DNA of 64,000 nt from JAKALX01 sp964508715 (GTDB lineage: Bacteria > Chloroflexota > Dehalococcoidia > Tepidiformales > Tepidiformaceae): positions 124,001 through 188,000 of the forward strand of contig CAZDUX010000002.1 of NCBI GenBank assembly GCA_964508715.1. Reading direction: 5' to 3'. Under the pieces are notes generated by a model that was given only the letters and a program-made list of their open reading frames with translations, was not told the DNA's origin and did no database searches. The position numbers and the translations under genes are program-made. Of the stretch, positions 59,027 through 64,000 are shown piece by piece; position 1 is the stretch's first letter; each line of letters starts with the position of its first letter.

Positions 59027-60004
59027 TCAGCCGGCCGCCATGAGCGCCTGTGCCCGGGCTCTCATCAGCAGGTTCGCCGAGGCGAACGCGACGTGGAGCA
59101 GGTTGAGGTTCTTGGCGATGCCCCGGTAGCGGGTCTTTCGGAACCCGAAGTCACGTTTCACGATGAGAAAAGGGTGCTCGACGAGGGCGCGCACCGCCGC
59201 TTTGCGAGATTCGATGGCCCGGTCATGAGCGGTCATCTGTTTGAGGATGCCCTTGCGGGGTGCGACCCGGAACTCCACGGTCGAAAGGTGGTCATCGGCC
59301 CTGAGAGCGGCCCGCTTCTCGATGCCCTGGTAGCCGGCATCGGCGTAGACGAGGCGATCGTCTTCACGCACCAGCGCTCCCGCCTGGTCCAGGTCGTGGA
59401 CGTTCGCCGCGGTTGCCGTCACCGTGTGCACGTAGCCCGTCCCCGCATCTGCCCCGATGTGCGCTTTCATTCCGAAATGCCACTGCTTGCCCTTGCGGGT
59501 CTGGTGCATCTCCGGGTCCCGTTTCCCCTCGCGGTTCCTGGTCGAACTGGGTGCGGCGATGATCGTCGCGTCGACCACACTGCCGCCCCGCATCACCCAC
59601 CCGTTCGCCTCGAAGAGCCGGTTCTGTGCCTCGAACAGGGCCTTCCCGAGCTGCTGCTCCTCCAGGAGGTGACGAAAGTGCAGCAAGGTGGTTGCATCCG
59701 GCGTCTGTTCGACGCTGAAGTCCAGGCGCATGAACCGGCGCATCGCGTGGGAATCGTAGATCGCTTCTTCGACCCCCTCGTCGGAGAGTGAGAACCAGAC
59801 CTGCAGCAGGTACATGCGCAGCATCGTTTCGAGCGCTCTTGGCTTGCGGCCCCGCTCGCCCTTGAAGTAGTGCGGCTCGATCAACCCCAGCCACTCGGTC
59901 CACGGGATGACCTCGTCCATCATCGTCAGAAATGTCTCCCGGCGGGTTACCCGGCGGCGCATCCCATACTCGACATCGGTGAAGCTCGGCTGCATTTCCT
60001 TCAT
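59027..60004 (-). CDS. IS5-family DDE transposase
   Basis: A 325-residue transposase. The N-terminus has the DUF772-like region (RKPRALETMLRMYLLQVWFSLSDEG), and the DDE core shows Asp in GSVVDATIIAAPSS, Asp in VYADAGYQG and Glu in RALVEHPFLIVKRDFGF. The segment KTRYRGIAKNLNLL near the C-terminus is typical of the IS5 group. The gene is full length and lies between intact inverted repeats, so it is probably functional. The Shine-Dalgarno is not strong. Confidence 0.95.
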   Translation of the reverse strand: MKEMQPSFTDVEYGMRRRVTRRETFLTMMDEVIPWTEWLGLIEPHYFKGERGRKPRALETMLRMYLLQVWFSLSDEGVEEAIYDSHAMRRFMRLDFSVEQTPDATTLLHFRHLLEEQQLGKALFEAQNRLFEANGWVMRGGSVVDATIIAAPSSTRNREGKRDPEMHQTRKGKQWHFGMKAHIGADAGTGYVHTVTATAANVHDLDQAGALVREDDRLVYADAGYQGIEKRAALRADDHLSTVEFRVAPRKGILKQMTAHDRAIESRKAAVRALVEHPFLIVKRDFGFRKTRYRGIAKNLNLLHVAFASANLLMRARAQALMAAG

Positions 60005-60106
60005 GTGCGCAGTCTACCTGCTCACCCGCTGCCGGCCCGTCCTACGCACCCGCGCGGTACTGCCACTCCGCCCGCTCTGCTCTGGCAGGTACCGAGGGGC
60101 GAATTA

Positions 60107-60118
60107 ATCAGCGAATCC
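60107..60118 (-). repeat. IS right terminal inverted repeat
   Basis: Reads GGATTCGCTGAT on the minus strand and abuts the right CTAA (60119-60122). Confidence 0.85.
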
Positions 60119-60147
60119 CTAAGAGCCTTTCCCACTGAATCCACGAG

Positions 60148-60182
60148 AGCGGGCTCGCCAACGGTGAGCCCGCTTCTTGTTG
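60148..60182 (+). terminator. Rho-independent terminator, originally of the ferredoxin gene
   Basis: Stem AGCGGGCTC / GAGCCCGCT (60148-60156 with 60166-60174), extendable through GCC-AAC-GGT to about 12 bp, followed by TCTTGTTGTT. It lies just outside the IS, 26 nt past the right CTAA, and also sits at the 3' end of the convergent pterin dehydratase gene. Confidence 0.8.
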
Positions 60183-60467
60183 TTACCCCAGGTAACGGTC
60201 GATCTTCTCGGCGAGGCGAAAATCGCGGTCCGTAAGGCCGTGGGCGTCGTGGGTCGAGAGGCGAATCTCCACCTGGTTGTAGACGATGCGGAGGTCGGGG
60301 TGATGATTCATTGCTTCAGCTGCCATCGAGACGCGGGTGACAAAGCCAAAGGCATCGATATGGTCGGAAAACGTGAAGGCCCGGGTGATGGCGTCACCAT
60401 CGAACGACCAGCCCGGGAGCGTGGCAAGGCGTTTACGCGCTTCGGAGTCGGAGAGCCTGGCGGACAT
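60183..60467 (-). CDS. 4a-hydroxytetrahydrobiopterin dehydratase (PCD/DCoH)
   Basis: A 94-residue pterin-4a-carbinolamine dehydratase. The family signature is AMNHHPDLRIVYNQVEIRLSTHDAHGLTDRD (shown here as AMNHHPDL and VEIRLSTHDAHGLT), with the paired His and Asp that bind the pterin; the N-terminus SEARKRLATLPGWSFDGDAI is also typical. It recycles the cofactor of aromatic amino acid hydroxylases or supports molybdopterin metabolism; no hydroxylase is in the window. GGGAGCCTCCC-like sequence lies near the start. Confidence 0.93.
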   Translation of the reverse strand: MSARLSDSEARKRLATLPGWSFDGDAITRAFTFSDHIDAFGFVTRVSMAAEAMNHHPDLRIVYNQVEIRLSTHDAHGLTDRDFRLAEKIDRYLG

Positions 60468-60524
60468 GGGAGCCTCCCTGGAAACGTGAACCTCGTGCTA
60501 ACCGCCTGTAAGGGGTGAGGGCGA

Positions 60525-60530
60525 TAGTAT
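60525..60530 (+). promoter_or_regulatory. -10 box (TAGTAT) of the solute-binding protein gene
   Basis: TAGTAT ends 9 nt before the ATG at 60540, with no Shine-Dalgarno between. Confidence 0.45.
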
Positions 60531-60539
60531 CAGTGACGA

Positions 60540-62285
60540 ATGGACGTGGACCGGCTGCGGACGAAGCGCGGTGACAGGCGCTGGTTCCTCGGCCTCACCG
60601 GTGCGGCTGCTGGTGCGGCGGGGCTGGTGGCGGCCGGCTGTGGTGGCGGCAAGAAGAGCACGCCCGCGGATAGAACGACCGGCAGCGTATCTCCAGGTAC
60701 GGCAACCGCCTCGGCGACGGGCGTCTCTTCGGGCGACAGGCAGCGCGGTGAGACGCTCCGCTACACAGGGTACGTAGCAAGCGACGGGGTCTACGATCCG
60801 CACAAGACACAGGCCGGGCCGTTCTATGGACAGCAAGCACTGGTCATGAGCCGGCTGCTGACCTACCAGAGCCAGACTGACGGGATCGTCATGCCCGACC
60901 TGGCGATGGCGAAGCCGGAAGCGCCGGATGGCCAAACGCTCGTCTTCCGCCTGAACCCGGCTGCACACTGGCACGATCGTGATCCACTAAACGGCCGCCA
61001 GGTAACCGCCGACGACGTCAAGTTCAGCTTCGAACGGCAGATGCAGGGCGACAGCTCGTTCATCCGCAAGGCACAGTGGGCGAACATTGACAAGATCGAG
61101 GCAACCGATCCACAAACGGTGACATTTCACATGAAGGCGCCGCTCGCAGCCATGGTCGAGCGCTTCGCCGACGTCAACGCCTTCATCATCGCGCCGGAGA
61201 TGGTCGCGAACGGGCGAACCTTCGATAAGGATGCCCAGGTTGGAAGCGGGCCATTTCGCTGGGTGGAATGGAACGAGGGGCAGTTCGCGAGTGTGGCACG
61301 GAACCCGAAATGGTTTGGCGAGGAGGGGCATCCGTTCCTCGACGGGGTGACAGTAATCCAGCCCAAGGACAGCACCGAGGTCGAAGCGAAACTGCGCACC
61401 AAGGGGCTCGATGTCGCGTTCGTGGGGCGGCCAGCAGCAGAGCGGCTGAAAAAGGCGGTCCCGGCGTTGGAGGAATCGACGGTCGGGCGGTCGCTGTTCT
61501 TTGGGATGCGATTCTTTGTCCAGACGGCGCCGTTCGATGATCCGCGATTCCGGGCAGCGATGAGCATGGCGGTCGACCGGCGGGACATGCTCGTGCAGTT
61601 TTTCGCCGGGTCGGGAGATGTGAACCCGTGGGTGAGCTGGCCAATCAAGCGATGGACGCTGCCACAGAATGAGCTGGCAACGGTTCCCGGTTACCGCCAG
61701 GGAGAGGTGGGCCGCGCGCAGGACATCACGGAAGCGAAGGCACAGTTGGCAGCGTACACCAACGAGAAGAAGCTGCCGGACGCGATCAACTTGTTCGTGC
61801 TGGATGATGCTGAGACCACATTGAAAATGGGGAGTGTCATTCGCGACCAGATTCGGAAGAACCTGGAGTTGCCGGTCACGGTGTACCCGGTATCAATCAA
61901 GCAGCTGACCGCGGGGATGCTGAGCAGTGAATATACCTGGGCGGCCGCTCCCGATATCGGCTGGGTAGACCTGGATGACTGGGTCTACCCGTACTTCCAC
62001 AGTGCCGGGACGAAGAACACGTTTGCGCTGCGCGATACGGACCTCGACAGGCTGATCGAGTCGCAACGAGTGGAGCTCAACGAGTCGGTGCGACGAGACA
62101 CCGGGTTTCAGATCCAGCGGCGGCTGTTGCAGCTCAACGCGGGGGTGAACTTCGTCAGTGAGACGGTGGTGGCGCTGCGCTGGCCGTACGTCCGCGACTT
62201 TCCACTCGATGCAGCCGACGGATACCAGCACCGGTTTGCGGATACGTGGATCGACAAGAGCAACCCGGCCTTCAAGGGCCGGTAA
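60540..62285 (+). CDS. ABC transporter solute-binding lipoprotein, family 5
   Basis: A 581-residue peptide/nickel-type binding protein. The N-terminus carries a twin-arginine-like RRWFLG (13-18), a hydrophobic stretch and lipobox LVAAGC with Cys34, so it may be exported folded by Tat (tatBC at 6441) and lipid-anchored. SBP_bac_5 motifs include VTADDVKFSFERQM, VGSGPFRWVEWN and FRAAMSMAVDRRDML. No permease or ATPase gene is adjacent; the only related piece here is the truncated permease at 35332. It ends 2 nt from the convergent regulator gene. Confidence 0.92.
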   Translation: MDVDRLRTKRGDRRWFLGLTGAAAGAAGLVAAGCGGGKKSTPADRTTGSVSPGTATASATGVSSGDRQRGETLRYTGYVASDGVYDPHKTQAGPFYGQQALVMSRLLTYQSQTDGIVMPDLAMAKPEAPDGQTLVFRLNPAAHWHDRDPLNGRQVTADDVKFSFERQMQGDSSFIRKAQWANIDKIEATDPQTVTFHMKAPLAAMVERFADVNAFIIAPEMVANGRTFDKDAQVGSGPFRWVEWNEGQFASVARNPKWFGEEGHPFLDGVTVIQPKDSTEVEAKLRTKGLDVAFVGRPAAERLKKAVPALEESTVGRSLFFGMRFFVQTAPFDDPRFRAAMSMAVDRRDMLVQFFAGSGDVNPWVSWPIKRWTLPQNELATVPGYRQGEVGRAQDITEAKAQLAAYTNEKKLPDAINLFVLDDAETTLKMGSVIRDQIRKNLELPVTVYPVSIKQLTAGMLSSEYTWAAAPDIGWVDLDDWVYPYFHSAGTKNTFALRDTDLDRLIESQRVELNESVRRDTGFQIQRRLLQLNAGVNFVSETVVALRWPYVRDFPLDAADGYQHRFADTWIDKSNPAFKGR

Positions 62286-62287
62286 GC

Positions 62288-62974
62288 TCAGCTGGCAAGA
62301 CGAATATCGAACCGGTAGCCGGAGCCGCGCACCGTTCGGACGGAGCGTGCCGCGGGTGTCTGATCGAGCTTGCGGCGGATGTTCGAAACGTGGCGCCGAA
62401 GGATCTGCAGGTACCGGTCATCGGCCTCGGTACCCCAGCCCCGCTCGATAATCTCGCTTGCGCTAACAGTGCGGTTTGGATGTGAAAGCAGGAGGGCCAG
62501 GATCTCGGCTTCGCGGTCGGTGAGGCTGACTTCGTGGCCGGCAAACCGCAAACGGCCACGAAGCGGGTCGAGTTCACAAGCCCCGGCGACGACGAGTTCC
62601 GCTGAACTGGTACCATCGCGGGCCATCGCACGCATCCGGCGCAACACCGCCGGCGAGTCAATCGCACCACGGGCGAGGCTATCGATCTCGGGCCGGTAGC
62701 CCGAAGGGATTGCGATACCCGGGCTGGATTCGAGCTGAAGATAGAGGACGGGGACGAGGCGCCATCGGCGGTCCTGCTGGAAGCGGGCGGCGACGCTCTG
62801 TTGTTCGTCGACAGTCATGCCGCTCAGGACGAGGAGGTCACAGACATGGCCCGTGCTGTGTGCGATCGCCTCGCGCAGGTTCGATCGAAGTTCGACGACC
62901 AGTCCGTCGGCGAGGAGGTTACGGCCCTCCAATGCTGGTGGTGTGCCCGGTGCGATTGCGAGAACCGTGGGCAA
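62288..62974 (-). CDS. Winged-helix regulator with degenerate receiver-like domain
   Basis: A 228-residue OmpR-like protein. The C-terminal about 95 residues are a trans_reg_C domain (VSLTDREAEILALLLSHPNRTVS, ILRRHVSNIRRKLDQ, VRTVRGSGYRFDI). The N-terminal about 120 residues look like a receiver fold without phosphorylation residues: no acidic pair after the first strand (VLAIAPGTP), Ser51 where the phospho-Asp should be (CDLLVLSGM), and no KPF. TTG 62974 is preferred, as GGAGGAG lies 4 nt upstream; GTG 63037 is longer. It converges with the binding protein gene and has no adjacent kinase. Confidence 0.82.
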   Translation of the reverse strand: MPTVLAIAPGTPPALEGRNLLADGLVVELRSNLREAIAHSTGHVCDLLVLSGMTVDEQQSVAARFQQDRRWRLVPVLYLQLESSPGIAIPSGYRPEIDSLARGAIDSPAVLRRMRAMARDGTSSAELVVAGACELDPLRGRLRFAGHEVSLTDREAEILALLLSHPNRTVSASEIIERGWGTEADDRYLQILRRHVSNIRRKLDQTPAARSVRTVRGSGYRFDIRLAS

Positions 62975-63140
62975 TGGACTCCTCCGCCTGCAGCCTGGCG
63001 AGAGCGGCACGCGCGGACTGATGCCCGCGAGGGACACGCTTTGTCGCCAACACTCATGCTACGGAGGCGGCACCCGCGAACGAATCGGGATCTACCCCAG
63101 AAAGGGGTGGCGAACCCCTTTCTGGCTGCTCGGCAGCGCC

Positions 63141-63425
63141 TTAGAGGCCCCGGTTGAGGATCTCACGCGCGATCTCCCTGGCGTCGGGCTGGTAATCGCC
63201 GCGGGCGATCTTCGCACGGAGTTCGGTCACGCGTTCGATGCGGACGCCGGGCGATGCTTCGACCACGTGAAGGGCGGCGCTTGCCTCGCGCGCGGCTTCT
63301 CCAACAGAGACACTGTCGGCATGAGAAGCGGGTTCCTCGGTGGCGACACGCCGCTGGCTATTCGGGAAGCCATACACGCCACCCGCCGGGCCCACGGTTT
63401 CGCCGGTCTTGCGAATCTCGCCCAT
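63141..63425 (-). CDS. FlgM-like anti-sigma factor family protein
   Basis: A 94-residue protein whose C-terminal 35 residues (VRIERVTELRAKIARGDYQ then PDAREIAREILNRGL) match the FlgM sigma-28-binding region. The N-terminal half is low in structure, as in FlgM. GGGAGG lies 6 nt before ATG 63425. No flagellar or chemotaxis gene is in the window, so the partner sigma factor is unknown. It lies upstream of the pseudo-receiver regulator (about 167 nt away) and downstream of the sortase gene on the same strand. Confidence 0.75.
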   Translation of the reverse strand: MGEIRKTGETVGPAGGVYGFPNSQRRVATEEPASHADSVSVGEAAREASAALHVVEASPGVRIERVTELRAKIARGDYQPDAREIAREILNRGL

Positions 63426-63474
63426 CAACTTCCTCCCTTGCTTGTCGACGATGGCATTGTGCCGGCCGAAGCTG

Positions 63475-64000
63475 TCACGCGAGCGTACCAGTCACGACCA
63501 GGCGGTGTTTGAGGTCTCGTGTGCAGGTGATCAGTGTGACAGTGGATGCCTGGCCGGAACGAAGCACGCGAAGGTTGCCGGGATCGACAACGGTGACATT
63601 ATCAACACGGTACTGGTAGACGGTCTCGCCCGAGTAAACCTGAACAACATCCCCGGCACGGACTTCATCGAGCTTGCTGAAGACGGGCGCATTGCGCTTG
63701 TCGGCAACGGAGACATGGCCCGTGAGCACAAGGTTACCCGGCTGGCCGGGGAGAGCGGAATCGAGATGGTGGCCTGCCGCGTGCCAGGCGGTCTCCCATG
63801 CTGGGCGCCCATCGTCATCGATGATCCCGACCTCGACGATGGGTGTGTCGATACCAGCGCTCGAGATGACGACGCGAGTTGGCAGGCTGCCGATCGAGAG
63901 CGGAGCGGCGGCGACGGCCCCGGCGGGGAGGGCTTTCGCGGAGGCGGCCATGGTGACCGGGGCGCCTGTTGGGGCGGTGAGAGCTGCCTGTCCGGACCCG
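63475..64000 (-). CDS. Sortase family transpeptidase, 5' end beyond the window
   Basis: A sortase domain of about 150 residues with the frame still open at the right edge. The catalytic residues are His in LVLTGHVSVADK, Cys in VTLITCTRDLK and Arg in HRLVVTGTL. The Ala/Pro-rich part before the domain (TAPTGAPVTMAASAKALP) resembles the linker after an N-terminal membrane anchor, which would lie outside the window. An ATG at 63951 is possible but would leave no anchor. The compact form fits class E/F-like sortases. No LPxTG-type substrate protein is seen here. Confidence 0.85.
   Translation of the reverse strand, partial: GSGQAALTAPTGAPVTMAASAKALPAGAVAAAPLSIGSLPTRVVISSAGIDTPIVEVGIIDDDGRPAWETAWHAAGHHLDSALPGQPGNLVLTGHVSVADKRNAPVFSKLDEVRAGDVVQVYSGETVYQYRVDNVTVVDPGNLRVLRSGQASTVTLITCTRDLKHRLVVTGTLA

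Larger units (their letters stand above)
58852..60118 (-). mobile_element. IS5-family insertion sequence, complete
   Basis: A 1267-bp element bounded by 12-bp perfect terminal inverted repeats (GGATTCGCTGAT at 58852-58863 and its complement at 60107-60118; similarity weakens beyond) and a CTAA target duplication. It carries one intact minus-strand transposase (59027-60004). Perfect duplication and an undamaged gene suggest a recent insertion. Removing the element and one CTAA joins the ferredoxin gene to its natural terminator. Confidence 0.9.

Noticed and set aside
59093..59791. Plus-strand frame inside the IS
   Set aside because: Antisense of the transposase; IS5-group elements need only the one gene.
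1..64000. CRISPR array or cas genes
   Set aside because: No regularly spaced repeats and no Cas-like proteins were seen anywhere in the window.

Overview
The window is a high-GC bacterial chromosome segment packed with genes on both strands. Gene content points to the Chloroflexota, most likely a Dehalococcoidia-like or SAR202-like lineage. The evidence is an accD-accA fusion, a PheS with an internal zinc knuckle, a DUF3090 protein, three luciferase-like (LLM) flavin oxidoreductases and six CaiB/BaiF CoA-transferase domains. No 16S rRNA or other decisive marker is present, so the phylum is an inference.

Layout. Positions 1-2909 (minus) hold a putative lipoprotein fragment, RNase HI, a serine-recombinase-like protein that has lost its catalytic residues, and a C4 zinc-ribbon coiled-coil protein. 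Positions 3193-14496 (plus) are a housekeeping block: DUF177, rpmF, fabD, fabG, nusB, acpP, tatB, tatC, type-4 uracil-DNA glycosylase, RNase J, ftsK and accDA. Positions 14655-19936 carry a TauE/SafE transporter, an M1-like metallopeptidase, and a MarR regulator divergent from an LLM oxidoreductase. Positions 20146-21012 hold three tandem paralogous small zinc-ribbon proteins between two strong terminators. Positions 21085-27320 (minus) are catabolic: enoyl-CoA hydratase-like protein, sulfurtransferase, S9 and M24 peptidases, and a WYL regulator. Positions 27506-35289 hold DUF3090, an O-antigen-ligase-like protein, a 5'-3' exonuclease, tRNA-Val, an Mrr-type restriction enzyme, a lone pheS, a CinA-type amidase and a DinB protein.

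Positions 35332-48630 are an accessory metabolic region. It holds a truncated ABC permease, an oxalyl-CoA decarboxylase-like enzyme, an amidohydrolase, a frameshifted VOC gene, YceI, two LLM oxidoreductases, a nitroreductase, two tandem-fused CoA-transferases and a second DinB protein. Positions 48670-54888 form a methylthioadenosine/S-adenosylhomocysteine recycling block: apt, MarR, mtnA, mtnP, a PfkB kinase, a GNAT protein and ahcY. Positions 55092-64000 carry two overlapping single-domain CoA-transferases, a nitroreductase relic, a polyferredoxin with an intact IS5-family element inserted exactly at its stop codon, pterin dehydratase, a peptide-type solute-binding lipoprotein, a pseudo-receiver regulator, a FlgM-like protein and a sortase running off the right edge.

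Two themes cut across the window. First, at least ten protein genes have a TANNNT-like -10 box only 6-9 nt before the start codon, at about the distance the same box has from the tRNA-Val 5' end; this suggests widespread leaderless transcripts. Second, several genes are visibly decaying or frameshifted (ABC permease, VOC, nitroreductase, left-edge lipoprotein), which may be real erosion or assembly error.
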